Below, piece after piece: positions 1-14,712 of a stretch of 64,000 nucleotides of DNA. Both the position numbers and the translations under genes were made by a program. The DNA comes from Halocaridina rubra (Eukaryota; Arthropoda; Malacostraca; Decapoda; Atyidae), in assembly GCA_037179515.1 (NCBI GenBank), contig JAXCGZ010015123.1, positions 95,001-159,000 on the forward strand. The letters run 5' to 3'. A model generated the notes under the pieces. It had not been told where the DNA came from and did not search any database. It was given only the letters and a program-made list of their open reading frames with translations. Within the stretch, counting starts at the first letter, position 1, and each line of letters starts with the position of its first letter.

Positions 1-348
1 AGCTTAGTTTCCATCTTACTTGTTTATGTCTCAAGGCAGAAAAACATTAAACGAGATATATTTCATACACAATATATGAGTAAGAAGAAAGCCCGCGGTC
101 TCTCGCGAAGTTCTGTAGATGCTCTCACACAGGAAAACAAAAAAGTATGGGGTGGCAAAATTAAATATATAATTCGGCCCTAATTTTGTTAAGAGTTTGC
201 ATTCTAGCTAACCAAGCTTACTTTTGAGTAACCTATCCTAACCTAATCTCAAATAACTGGACTCCTATCAAGGCTGGGAACTAAGTGCTACATTTCATCC
301 CTCTGCTCTTTTTCCTTACCAGTTAAAAAAAAAATGTCTACCCTACAG

Positions 349-547
349 CATGATTCCACGCATGAAGGTAAATGAAACCGAGGAGTTTAAAAAGGCGCTG
401 AAGTTTTATCGTTTTTTGATCGTTCGAGATCCCTTCGTCAGACTGTTATCGGCATATCGGGATCGCATAGAAGACACTTCCCATCGATCGTGGCAAAGAG
501 AGCACTTCGGTCCCAAAATTCTCGCTATAACAAGACCAGATCTGAAG
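349..547 (+). CDS. Carbohydrate sulfotransferase, internal exon (1 of 3 visible)
   Basis: This exon encodes the central part of a Golgi type II carbohydrate sulfotransferase (Sulfotransfer_2 family: HNK-1, chondroitin and dermatan sulfotransferases), which moves sulfate from PAPS to a glycan. The visible motif [14 protein letters not shown] is the family's 3'-phosphate-binding loop for PAPS. An acceptor (ctacag) precedes position 349 and a GT donor follows the AAG codon at 547, leaving phase 0. The 5'-PSB loop and signal anchor must lie in exons left of the window, so the ATG at 350 is internal and not a start. The subfamily (CHST8-14 like) cannot be assigned. A long TA array begins a few bases inside the following intron. 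The donor and the motif are clear; the exact acceptor is inferred. Confidence 0.8.
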
Positions 548-548
548 G

Positions 549-2195
<1,647 letters not shown>

Positions 2196-2300
2196 GTTTT
2201 TTTTTTTATATGAATGTGACACCAGGACGGGCAACAAAAAATTTGCCCTCATAGGGCCAGGACACGATGAAAACATAAAGTAAAGAGAAACAGAGATGAT
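2196..2300 (-). repeat. SINE-like repeat E, copy E1 (3' part)
   Basis: Read on the minus strand, this gives the 3' section of repeat E: a 'ccnggccc-atgaggg' block, then a terminal 'gcccgtcctggtgtcaca' and a short A tail (T run at 2199-2209 on the plus strand). The same unit occurs at 5787-5935, 33930-34220, 46195-46505 and 52130-52337. Confidence 0.6.
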
Positions 2301-2459
2301 GCAACCTACTATCATGTGTATGTCTGTCTAGGCAACTTGCATAAGCAGTTACACTTGCAATAAATACTACAGAGCAGAGTAATGAGCATGGGCAAAAGTG
2401 CAATAGGTCTTAAATTTACATATTTATTATCAGCTTAAAACAGGAATTCAAGAGTGACA

Positions 2460-2848
<389 letters not shown>

Positions 2849-3846
2849 TGATGGTCAATGTCTTGACAGATTAGTCTCGAGAAAGCAGTGTGCGCTATTT
2901 TTAGCATATATAAATATGACTTTTGCACACAAATATATGTATAAACATAATTCAAAAACATTTGGAACATAAATATGATTACCAACATTTGAATCTAAAA
3001 GGACTACCTGGGGGGGAGCATAGCAACAGTTCTATTGGCTCCACAGTTTTGGTTTTGACAAAACTGATAGGAAACGATACCTTGATATGAGGTTCTAGAA
3101 ATAGAAGCCACAATTTCAAACTGTCCGAAACTTTTTCTGTAGTGACTAACAGTGTACTCTTCATGTAAGAATAAGTGATATTTGGAAGTCACTATGCGAG
3201 AATATTCTCAAAGCTAAAACATTTTTAGTTTACAGGGATGGAAGCTATGGTAAAAGTACAAGTTTACAGTGTTCAAATTATCGCAATTCATGTGCACTAT
3301 GATTATGCGTTCATACAACCAACATTTATACAACTAGAGTTTTGATTAGTAGAGCATTCTGTGCATATGCTTCCGAATATCATTGCTTTGACAAGAAAGC
3401 TCCTGGGGGTTTATTGTTATTCTTAGCTAACTTGGTGTTCCATCGGTGATCTGACGTATTTGCTGATTAGTCAACAGAATCTAGTCAGTTGTAAAGTAAT
3501 TTTATGCTTTGGTGTATACCATTCTTGTGAAAAGGAAGACCCATTATCAATACACCGTTCTATCACTCAGGCTTGGCTTGCGCTAATGAAAAACACTTTC
3601 GCAATGGAATTTTCAAATCTGTTAGCAGTGACCTGACCTGACCTAACATATGCCACACGTCAAGTGACTAGATCCTCCTTCAAAGTTTCCAAATTTGCAG
3701 CTATAATGTGTTAACAATGACCTAAACACATATAAAATTATAATATAATTAAACTATTAAACATGATATATAAGGCTGATGGGTTCAAGTTATAGCAAAT
3801 AAGCATGAACATAGGCAAAGCTCTCTATTTATACTCATTCCAACAG
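2849..3846. other. Rest of the sulfotransferase intron, no feature recognised
   Basis: Unique-looking AT-rich sequence up to the acceptor of the next exon. I find no convincing ORF or repeat. Confidence 0.5.
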
Positions 3847-4080
3847 GAGTCAGAAATGAGAGTCAACGGGAGTCTCAGTGTGATACCAAGTTTTGCTGAA
3901 TTTGTCAGGTATCTCTTGAAGACGCCTTTAGATCATTATGATCCCCACTGGGCACCTTACTGGAAACACTGCGTCCCCTGTGCCCTCAGGTACCACGCCA
4001 TTGGCAAAAGTGAAACCAAATCACAAGACGCAAGATTTATTCTCGAGGATTCTGGTCTAGCACGCAAAGTGGACGTCAAG
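3847..4080 (+). CDS. Carbohydrate sulfotransferase, internal exon (2 of 3 visible)
   Basis: This exon continues the sulfotransferase in the same phase: acceptor ccaacag at 3840-3846 and donor AAG|gtaatg at 4080/4081, phase 0 at both ends. It encodes 78 residues. These include FAEFVRYLL, a tryptophan-rich stretch (HWAPYWKHC), a CxxC pair (CVPC) and YHAIGKSET, matching the conserved Cys-x-x-Cys and 'hxxIGKxET' block of HNK-1 and chondroitin sulfotransferases. The 3.3 kb intron before it holds a TA array, a broken jockey-like LINE, two TAA arrays and two SINE-like repeats. Confidence 0.85.
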
Positions 4081-4544
4081 GTAATGAATCTAATGAAAAG
4101 CTTTTCCTTTGCTGCACTAATCCAAGGTTGTTATGGCAGATAATGTCAGTTTAGCAGGTTCAGTGACTACATCTTTAGATAAGTAGAGCCAATAGGAAAA
4201 TACTTCTTCATGAACTGACTTCGATAAGAGCGTAATATATATATTGCCTTATATCAAGTTAAAATAAAAACTCAAACTAATATCAATCTTCAAACTAGTA
4301 ACACATTAATAAAATATTTTCACTCAGTGACTGCAGAGTAATTAGCATTTATCAGGCCTTGAAATAAAAAAAAATTTTAATAGGAAAAAAGTAAACCAAC
4401 TAAATATGATGTTTATCTTTGTGACTGTGCATTAAATTTATTTCCATAAATCATGAAAGAGCACATAGTTATATCTAAGATAAAATGCAACTACCTAAAT
4501 ATGCAGCTATGTATGTATACTATGTACGTATTTGTTCTTGTCAG

Positions 4545-4748
4545 ATCCTACAGGAAAATGCTCATGAAGGTCGCGGCGACACTGAGAAGCTGATGTTATC
4601 CTACTATTCAACTATAGGGTTACGTCATCTTGAGAGTCTCTACCGCAAATACAAGGTGGATTTCTACCTCTTTGGTTACGATATTCAACCCCTGCTGCAA
4701 AAACTCTACCCTGGCAAGAATATAACATTTTCACCAAGCCTCAGATGA
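4545..4748 (+). CDS. Carbohydrate sulfotransferase, terminal exon with stop
   Basis: The last coding exon follows acceptor cttgtcag at 4537-4544 (an alternative AG nine bases downstream also keeps the frame) and ends at TGA 4746-4748. It encodes the usual family C-terminus: a leucine/tyrosine helix around LESLYRKYKVDFYLFGYD, as in the 'LYxxYxxDFxxFxY' ending of Sulfotransfer_2 proteins, then about 20 lineage-specific residues. Together the three visible exons give about 212 residues, or the C-terminal half to two thirds of a normal 300-400 aa enzyme. The phase agrees with the preceding exon. Confidence 0.85.
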   Translation: MLQENAHEGRGDTEKLMLSYYSTIGLRHLESLYRKYKVDFYLFGYDIQPLLQKLYPGKNITFSPSLR

Positions 4749-5786
<1,038 letters not shown>

Positions 5787-5935
5787 TGAGCATGACACCA
5801 GGACGGGCAAAAGAAGAGATATTGCCATAATAGGGCCCGGGCACCAAGAAAACATAAAGCAAAGACAAACAAGAGATGGGGAATGTTGTGACTTGTCAGA
5901 AGTGAAGGGATAGTATGAGACATGCAACAGATAAG
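5787..5935 (-). repeat. SINE-like repeat E, copy E2
   Basis: Minus-strand 3' half of repeat E, with the terminal 'gcccgtcctggtgtcatg', the 'gggcccta-tatggc' block and the internal 'ctgacaagtcacaacattcc' segment shared with copies E4 and E5. Confidence 0.6.
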
Positions 5936-6277
5936 CATATATTTCATTCTAACAAGCACGTAAATACATACATACATGTATACAAATCAAATCAAAATCA
6001 AAATCAAAACATTTATTTCCATTTTGTACAATGGTTATTCAACATTAATAGTAACTTATAAGTAGACATGTAATTAAACTAATAAATAAGAGGGTTAGAC
6101 ATATAGTTAAATTAAATGTAGCTTTCATAGAAAATAATAAGGCTGTAATAAAAATGTTAACAATAATGTTAATAATAAAGCAGTAAGTATGCCACTAGAT
6201 ACAGGATCGTTATTATCGGCATCATTTCCATATTTGTTTCCTTACAATGAGTATAATTAGTTCTTAATGAGCAGCAA

Positions 6278-9112
6278 CTATTTGTTCAAAAGAAAACTAT
6301 ATAGTTTGCCTTTGAAAGCTGTGAAGGAGGATGCATTTTTAAGATGCTCTGGAATATTATTCCAGAGTGTTGGCCCTTTGATAGTGATCATCTTTGAACC
6401 TGCTTCTGTGTTTGTTCTGTGAATAAAGAGCTCACTGCTCTGTTTTGTGTTGGTTCCCCTTATATCCCTGACTGTTTTTAAATCAAATAGCCAGCTAGGA
6501 TAATGATGGTCCAAAATTTTGAATACAAAAACATAAATAGCATAAGCGACCTTATTTTCTGCCCGCAGCCACCCAAGTTTATTGAGAGCTGGTGTGATGT
6601 GGTCATATTTTCTTATTCCTCCCAGGGCAATTCCAGCTGCAAAATTAATAAGCTTCAGTATTCTGTTTATCTGAGTCTTAGTGGTAGCTCCCCAAACAGT
6701 TGTGCAGTAATTAATGTGACTTAGGGCTAGAGATTCAACAACAGTTATTCGAGTGGTAGTCTCAAAATTGTCTTTTATACGTGATAAGTACATTAATGTT
6801 CCTGTAACCTTTTTGCATACTTTATCTATGTGGGAATCAAACAACATGTGGTTATCAAAGTGAATTCCTAGGTTTTTGACTGTTTTGCTAGGTGTGATAA
6901 TATTGTCGCAAAAATTAATTGTTGTGTTTTCTGGAATTTGTGCTATGTGGAACCTTGAACCAATAAATATGCACTGTGTTTTACTTTCGTTAATTAACAG
7001 CCCAATTTCTTGGAAATAGGTTTTAATTTTTGACAGAGTGTTTTCTGCTCCTAAAGTTAGCTCTGGGAGATTATTAATATCACCACTAAGGAGTAGTTGA
7101 GTGTCATCTGCATATTGTACGACTAGACAGTCAGAAATGAAAGAAGATGGATCATTTACGTAAATGGAGAAGAGGATAGGACCAAGTACCGATCCCTGTG
7201 GAACACCAAATGATACATTTTTTGGCACAGAGATAATGTTGTTAAGACGTATGGACTGTTTACGATTAGATAGATACTCGCTAAACCAGCTTGGATCAAT
7301 ATTTAAGTTAATACATTTACTTAAAAGAATTTCATGGTTTACACTGTCGAAGGCTTTTGATAAGTCTAATAAAATTAGCAAAGATATTTTTTTCATATCT
7401 ATATTATTATATATACTATTCGTAACTTTAAGCAGTGCAGTTTTCGTCGAGAGTTTTGGTCTGAAACCATGTTGGCTAATCGTTAGTAGTCTATTTGATT
7501 CTAAATATGACATAAGTTGGCATGCAACAATTTTTTCTAATATTTTAGAGAAAATGGGTAGCAGGGAAATGGGACGATAGTTTGTCACATCATCTCTGTC
7601 CCCCTTTTTATGCAGAGGTATTACATGTGATATCTTCCAAGAGTCAGGAAACTTTTTAGTAACAATGGAAGTGTTCATAATAGTTAGAATATAGGATGCA
7701 ATCATGGGTAGAGCATCTTTGATGAACTGAAATGGTATACCATCTGAACCATAAGAGCCAGAGTTTCTTAGGCTCTTTATGGTAAGAATTAGGGTAGCAC
7801 AATCTATAGGATTTATCTTGAAGTACTCTCTTGTGTTTTCATTGGAAGAATTGTCATTTAAGCAATTACTCATATTCACTGAGTTGATGTTTTCTTGAGC
7901 TTTTTCATATGTGTTTTTGCAAACGTTAGCAAAATAGTTATTAAAGTTATCTGCTTTGTCTTTCAACTCCGTAATATTTTCATAACTTTCTGAGGTACTC
8001 TTTTCATTTGGTATCATGCTTCTTATCACTTTCCATGTTGCTGCTGTATCATGTCTAGAGTCATTAAATTGTTTTTTGTAAAAGTCTTTTTTACTTACAC
8101 TGATGAGAGATCTGACACGTTTCTTTTTTGTTTTATAACGTTCTCGGAGAGTCATATCATATCTATTCATTTTTAGCTCTTTTTGTATTTGATTTTTGAT
8201 TTGCATTGCCTCTTTGATGTCATTAGTTAGCCAGGGGGCTGAGGGGCGGGTTATTTTTCTTGTTACAATGGGTGCACAACTATCTAAGCATTCAAGGAAG
8301 ACTTCTGTTAAAATCTCAACCTGCAAATCAACGTTATCTGTGTATTTAATTCTATTAAGTGCATTTGTGTTGTTGATTAATGTTTCACAAAAGATATCAG
8401 GGGAGTAATTTTTTAGACACCGGAATGTCTTGAGGAGAGGCTTCCTTTTCGGCTTATTTATGTTTAGCATAGCAATGTTCAGCTCGTGGTCTGCAATTGG
8501 GCAGGGAACTACGTCCCAATAGGGTATACTTTCCACTTTATTTGTTATTATCAGATCTATAAGAGTCCTAGAATTAGGGGTTATGCGGGTCGGCTTTGTC
8601 ACTATTTGTGTTAACTTCACAGTGTTGATCACCCTTTTCATTTTGTTATCTGCTGAGAGCAAGTCATCATTAAAATCACCAAGTATGTATATGGGTTTAT
8701 GACGCACACAGATATTTCTGAATGTTTCTAGCAGATGATTGAATGAACTGGTAGGTGCTTTAGGGTGACGGTAAACACACCCTGCAATGAAAGATGGAAG
8801 TTTCTGATACTGCACAGTGATCCATACATCTTCGAGCTCCTCAGTTTTTTCCAAACCTGTGGTTATTTCTGATGCACTAAGATAATTTCTAACATAAATA
8901 CAAACCCCACCCCCTCGGCCATGGTCATTGCGAAATATTTTAAACTCTGGGATATTCACATATTTATTTTCAGTTGTAGGAGGAAGCCTAGTTTCACTTA
9001 CACAGAGGATGTCTATGTTGTAGTCTTTTGTTAGCATTATTATTTCCTCAAAATGAGCGAGCAGGGACTGAGCGTTCACATGTACTAATGTTACATTCTT
9101 ACCATGTTTCAT
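6278..9112 (-). CDS. LINE A1 ORF2: endonuclease and reverse transcriptase, 944 aa
   Basis: ORF2 of the CR1-like element, for target-primed reverse transcription. The APE-type endonuclease spans about residues 8-215: HVNAQSL (Asn), SETRL (Glu), VYRHP, GDFND at ~145-149 and ADHELN (the terminal Asp-His) at ~207. The reverse transcriptase spans about residues 450-730: YGSDGIP, VIPLHKKGD, NYRPISLL, HGFRP, LDLSKAFDSVNH (first catalytic Asp), FGVPQGSVLGP and YADD at ~667-670. A C-terminal region of about 200 aa follows and there is no RNase H. The frame is open to TAG at 6278-6280. I chose the ATG at 9110-9112 because it overlaps the ORF1 stop by 14 nt and sits just before the endonuclease. The open frame continues upstream through the CATA array only because that repeat has no stops. 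Confidence 0.88.
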   Translation of the reverse strand: MKHGKNVTLVHVNAQSLLAHFEEIIMLTKDYNIDILCVSETRLPPTTENKYVNIPEFKIFRNDHGRGGGVCIYVRNYLSASEITTGLEKTEELEDVWITVQYQKLPSFIAGCVYRHPKAPTSSFNHLLETFRNICVRHKPIYILGDFNDDLLSADNKMKRVINTVKLTQIVTKPTRITPNSRTLIDLIITNKVESIPYWDVVPCPIADHELNIAMLNINKPKRKPLLKTFRCLKNYSPDIFCETLINNTNALNRIKYTDNVDLQVEILTEVFLECLDSCAPIVTRKITRPSAPWLTNDIKEAMQIKNQIQKELKMNRYDMTLRERYKTKKKRVRSLISVSKKDFYKKQFNDSRHDTAATWKVIRSMIPNEKSTSESYENITELKDKADNFNNYFANVCKNTYEKAQENINSVNMSNCLNDNSSNENTREYFKINPIDCATLILTIKSLRNSGSYGSDGIPFQFIKDALPMIASYILTIMNTSIVTKKFPDSWKISHVIPLHKKGDRDDVTNYRPISLLPIFSKILEKIVACQLMSYLESNRLLTISQHGFRPKLSTKTALLKVTNSIYNNIDMKKISLLILLDLSKAFDSVNHEILLSKCINLNIDPSWFSEYLSNRKQSIRLNNIISVPKNVSFGVPQGSVLGPILFSIYVNDPSSFISDCLVVQYADDTQLLLSGDINNLPELTLGAENTLSKIKTYFQEIGLLINESKTQCIFIGSRFHIAQIPENTTINFCDNIITPSKTVKNLGIHFDNHMLFDSHIDKVCKKVTGTLMYLSRIKDNFETTTRITVVESLALSHINYCTTVWGATTKTQINRILKLINFAAGIALGGIRKYDHITPALNKLGWLRAENKVAYAIYVFVFKILDHHYPSWLFDLKTVRDIRGTNTKQSSELFIHRTNTEAGSKMITIKGPTLWNNIPEHLKNASSFTAFKGKLYSFLLNK

Positions 9113-9530
9113 TGGGGTGGTATCCATAGTCATAGTTGTAGTTTCGACTGTGTGATTCGGCTGGGAATTCATCATTGTAGTGTGTTCTGGGGTTAGCCCA
9201 TGGATCCTGGTGTCTGTACCTGCCGTTGGATGTGTAACGCTGGTTTGAGTACGTGTCGTGGTATGATCGGGCCTTCCCAAAGTTTGTATGCCTAGGTGAG
9301 TGTCTAGGGTTGTAAGAGCCATCACTCCAGGAGAAGTTTCTTGTGCGTGGACGGCGATAAGAGAGGTTTGTATCGTGTCTCTTTCTGTACTCTCGCGTAT
9401 AGGGGATTGTTTCATTAGCTCTTTGCTGTTTATTTTGGTATGACTGTAGTTTGGGATATTTTGTAGAATACCCAGGTTGTGTCCATTGTTTGCCCCCACG
9501 AAATGGCTGGACAATTGTGCCTGTAGGCCA
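9099..9530 (-). pseudogene. LINE A1 ORF1, C-terminal remnant
   Basis: A second minus-strand frame upstream of ORF2 encodes about 143 residues rich in Arg, Tyr, Asn, Ser and Pro (for example YRRPRTRNFSW, YNPRHSPRHTN, HSRNYNYDYGYHPNETW), ending at TAA 9099-9101. Its composition resembles the basic, RNA-binding tail of LINE ORF1 proteins. The start is missing because the CATA array cuts in at about 9530. The stop lies 14 nt inside ORF2. The function is inferred from position and composition only; no zinc knuckle is visible. Confidence 0.55.
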
Positions 9531-9960
9531 TACATACATACATACATACATACATACATACATACATACATACATACATACATACATACATACATACATG
9601 CATGCATGCATGCATGCATGCATGCATGCATACATACATACATACATACATACATACATACATACATACATACATACATACATACATACATACATACATA
9701 CATACATACATACATACATACATACATACATACATACATACATACATACATACATACATACATACATACATACATACATACATACATACATACATACATA
9801 CATACATACATACATACATACATACATACATACATACATACATACATACATACATACATACATACATACATACATACATACATACATACATACATACATA
9901 CATACATACATACATACATACATACATACATACATACATACATACATACATACATACATA
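9527..9960. repeat. (CATA)n microsatellite with an internal (CATG)n block
   Basis: About 108 tetranucleotide units. Units at 9597-9630 are CATG, the rest CATA. The array has no stop codon in most frames, so it creates long spurious Met-Tyr-Val-Cys and Tyr-Ile-His-Thr reading frames on the two strands. Confidence 0.98.
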
Positions 9961-11640
9961 CGCTTCATATGAAATGCTGACTGGAAATAAATAAGGAAGG
10001 CTAGCTAAGAGAGTGAGTTGATTTTACACATGCAGATATTTTTAATCATATGAATATAATGAAAGGAGAAAGTCTATAATGTTACAGTAATGCCAATGGC
10101 TTACATAACTCTGATGGGAATATGGGGAAATAGAAAAGGTATGTGAGGTAGCCTTGATGGTTAAGGTAAATATAACACATGAACATCACAGGGTAAAAAT
10201 GGAAGTAGCAAAGATGATATTCTTCTACAAATCTCCACCAAACAAAGCCATTTGTAACCAAATAAGGAACAGCAGAGGTTATGAGTAAGGCAGTACAGTT
10301 GGTGTATGAAAAAAAGAGTATATTCTTAGAGTATGGCAACTCTTACCAAGGAAAAAAAATCAGTAGACTTTGACGAGTAACTTGATCCAAAACTACAAAC
10401 AAAATTTAGTAAGTCAACGTGTTTTAGAACTTTCTAAAAATCCAGGCTAAAATAAACCTTCAAAATTGGCCTAAGCAAAGCAACTTAGATATTACTAAAT
10501 ATTGAATATGACCCTAAAGTTGATACCAATGACCGATGCTAACTCTGTCTAGAAGCAGCACTCGTCACCAGTTATGTATCCTGCCTTTGAATTGTCTGCA
10601 GCCTATTTTGTATATGATGTTTCAAGTGTGAATTCTAGAAGGGTATTGCATATTCAAGCTCAAACCACATAAAAGGCATGAACATACCTCCAACAGGCCA
10701 ACCACTGAGAGGGAGGTTACAGATGCATTTTAACCCTTTCCAATATGAAATAAGCAAGGCTAAATGATACGTTTGATTATGTGGATGGATTATAAACTAT
10801 GCGACTGTAATTCGGTTAAACAGATGTACAAGATCACAAATAACTGAAACAGGAGATTACAAAATAATTCATTTTGTACAAGATAAGCCAAAGTGATGTA
10901 ATGATATATTGCATTCTTTCAAAAAAAAATATTAAAAAAGATGAGACAAATGCAATAATGCATGTAAATGTATATTAAATCATGCAACATGGCAGTATCA
11001 TACCCTGTACAAACGGGATATTTAGGTAATTAGATGGTGGCACATCCAGATAGAAGTATGATCTTGCAATGATTGTTTAAAACTCTTGTAAATATACATT
11101 GTAAGCTTAAATAAAGAGCAGAGTGACTGATGGTGGGATGGTGTACGGATCAAAATAATATCAGCAGAGACAAAACAAAGAGTTTGGGACATTTTTTTTT
11201 TTGGAGCACCAAAAAGTCTCTAATCATTACAGAAGGAAATCAGTACAACTTCATGTTAAGCTTGTCATATAGGGTGCTAAAATTAATCTCAAAGATTAAG
11301 ATCTACACATGGATTGATCGAGATAAGATGTACGGAAAGAGATACCAAGACCTCCAAAGAACAGAAAGAAATATAGCCCCGCGTCATTCTTCACATAGCC
11401 CCCATTCAAATGGGCTTATATTTACTTTCCCCCTCAAGCATTCTAATAAATTTGTTTTCTCTGAGATCTGGCTTCATACAAGCCTGTAGCAGCAGAAATG
11501 GCTCGTTTTTGTAAAAAAATAAATTACAGTTTATCATTGAATAATTTTCATTTTCTATCTTGAGAGTATAAAGAAAACGCCTATAGTGCAAAAATATATG
11601 ATAAACTATAGTATTTTACGAGTGACTGTTGGTAAAAGTA
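9961..11640. other. Intergenic sequence without recognisable features
   Basis: AT-rich. The longest frames (about 85-119 codons) have no recognisable motif. I support no gene here. Confidence 0.5.
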
Positions 11641-12575
11641 AAATCATGAGATGCACGAGGAGTGTTAATGTTAGCAGATTGAGTGTAGGAGTGAATGGGG
11701 GGGTGCTTGAAGATACTGAGAGGTTTAAGTATCTGGGATTGCATATATCAAGGAGTGGATGAGTGGATGCAGAGGTAAGACACAGAGTAAATAAAGCAAG
11801 TAAATGTCTAGGTGGGTTGAAAAGTGTAATGTGAAATAGATATTTGGAAATTAATGCAAAGTGAAGGATATATGAAGGTGTGATTGTGCCAACAACATCG
11901 TATGGAGCAGAGATTTGGAATGCAAAAGTGGATTAAAGGAATAAGTTGAATGTGATGGAGATTAGAAGTACGATTGGTGTAACTAGAATATATATAGTAA
12001 GAAATGAGGATGTCAGGCAGAGAACAGGTGTTGAAAGGAAGCTGTGAGAAAGGTTAGACCAGAGTATGTTGAGTTGATTTGGACACATGGAAAGGATGAG
12101 TTATAAAAAAAATAATGAAGAGAGAGTAGAGTGCAGAAATTATTGGCGTTAGGAAAAGACGAAGATCTAGAATGCGATGGATGGATGGTATGAAAAGGGC
12201 ACTGAATGTACGTGGAATGTCAGTGGAGCAGGGATGAGAGTATGCAAGACATAAGAATAAGTAGAGGAATATTGCATGCAGGTGGCACGGGCCAAAAGGG
12301 TTTCTCATACTTGCTCAGTGAACTGTGATGGACGGGTGTAAGGGGAGTTACCCTGTGATGAAGTGGTGGGGGTAAACCAGTTGAGGCGGTCGGCTCTCAT
12401 TATAGAACATCCTTGACCGTCAACCTTGTGAATAACCCAAGCAGGGTGGAGGGGGATGAAATGTGGCAACCCTTTATCCCCAACGAGCTAAGAGGAGTGG
12501 TTGAGGTATATGTGGATCATAGTGAATGAGTGTTTCTTGGTTCTGTCACTCCCCTTAAAAGGGTGAATGAGGCCA
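11640..12575 (+). mobile_element. RTE-like LINE fragment R1 (3' end)
   Basis: With stops and frameshifts, 11695-12075 reads as the C-terminal part of an RTE-type polyprotein: ERFKYLGLHIS, then EVRHRVNKASKCLGGLKSVM, an IYEGVIVPTTSYGAEIWN block and a VRNEDVRQRTGVERKL block, the usual post-RT region of RTE elements. A 3'UTR of about 350 bp follows ('accctttatccccaacgag', 'gaatgaggccaagtatatat') and ends in TATATATGTATGTATG. The same 3' region is on the minus strand at 49985-50300. It is 5'-truncated and non-functional. Confidence 0.75.
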
Positions 12576-12589
12576 AGTATATATATGTA

Positions 12590-13225
12590 TGTATGACACA
12601 TAATTACTGTGCCAAGGTGCTACCAACTACACCACAGTAGATCTAAAAGATAAATCAAACTTTCAGCTTAACTGCTATACTAGGAATAAAAGCATTCTAT
12701 CTGAATGCCTTTTTGTTCAGATTACAGTTTCTTCCAACCACACTCATGGCTCTGTTTTCCCATTTAATTCAAATCCCAATCTAATTAGGGATCAACAATA
12801 ATCAAATAAGCACATTACCATATGTGAAAACATGAATCATTTTTACCCCGAACGGGACTCGAACCTGGGACACAAAATTACTGTGCCAAGATGTTATCAA
12901 CTACACCACTAAAGATCTAAAAGAGCAATTAACCTTACAACTTAACTTCTATACTAGGGATGAATACATTCTATCTGAAGTCCTTTTTGTTCATATTACA
13001 GTTTCTCCCAACCTCACTCGTGGCTTCGTTTTTTTACATTTAATTCAAATCCCAATATAATTAGGGATCAACAAAACCAAATAAGCAAATTACTACATGT
13101 GAAAACATGAATTATGTTTTACCCCAACTGGGACTCAAACCTAGGCCACATGATTACCGAGCCAAGGCGCTACCAACTCCACCACATTAGGTCTAAGAGA
13201 GAAACAAACCTTACAGCTGTATATA
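12590..13225 (-). mobile_element. Tandem array of three ~275-bp tRNA-derived units (SINE H, minus strand)
   Basis: Three related units lie head to tail: the block 'gtgccaaggtgctaccaac' recurs at 12609, 12883 and 13159 (spacing 274 and 276 bp). On the minus strand each unit has an A-box-like TGTAGTTGGTAGC, a B-box-like GGTTCGAGTCCC and a body with 'tgattcatgttttcacat', 'ttgatccctaattag' and 'aacaaaaaggcattcagat'. The first unit is 5'-incomplete within the array. The tRNA likeness is in the promoter boxes only; the cloverleaf is poor, so these are SINE or satellite units and not genes. Confidence 0.75.
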
Positions 13226-13241
13226 TACTATTTTAGAAATG

Positions 13242-14700
<1,459 letters not shown>

Positions 14701-14712
14701 TGAGAGGGAAAA

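Larger units (their letters stand above)
5985..9530 (-). mobile_element. CR1-like LINE, copy A1 (5'-truncated, ORF2 intact)
   Basis: A 3.5 kb non-LTR retrotransposon on the minus strand. From its 5' side it contains the end of ORF1, a complete ORF2 (6278-9112), a 3'UTR of about 270 bp and a short TTTTGAT-type tail at 5985-6010. The 5' end is lost where a CATA array begins near 9530. Related copies are at 28.7-31.25 kb, 36236-36590 and 36893-36945. Endonuclease plus reverse transcriptase without RNase H, and a short repeat tail instead of a long poly-A, fit the CR1/L2 group. The exact clade is my inference. Confidence 0.88.

Noticed and set aside
7164..7580. Plus-strand frames inside LINE A1 (also 6503-6724 and 8196-8408)
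   Set aside because: They are antisense shadows of the ORF2 reading frame.
9430..9994. Long frames of repeated Met-Tyr-Val-Cys or Tyr-Ile-His-Thr
   Set aside because: These are translations of the CATA/CATG microsatellite. A 4-bp repeat with no stops reads open in several frames and is not evidence for a protein.
12590..13225. Regularly spaced repeats that could suggest a CRISPR array
   Set aside because: The unit is about 275 bp with tRNA-like boxes in a eukaryotic context. There are no short repeats with unique spacers and no cas genes.
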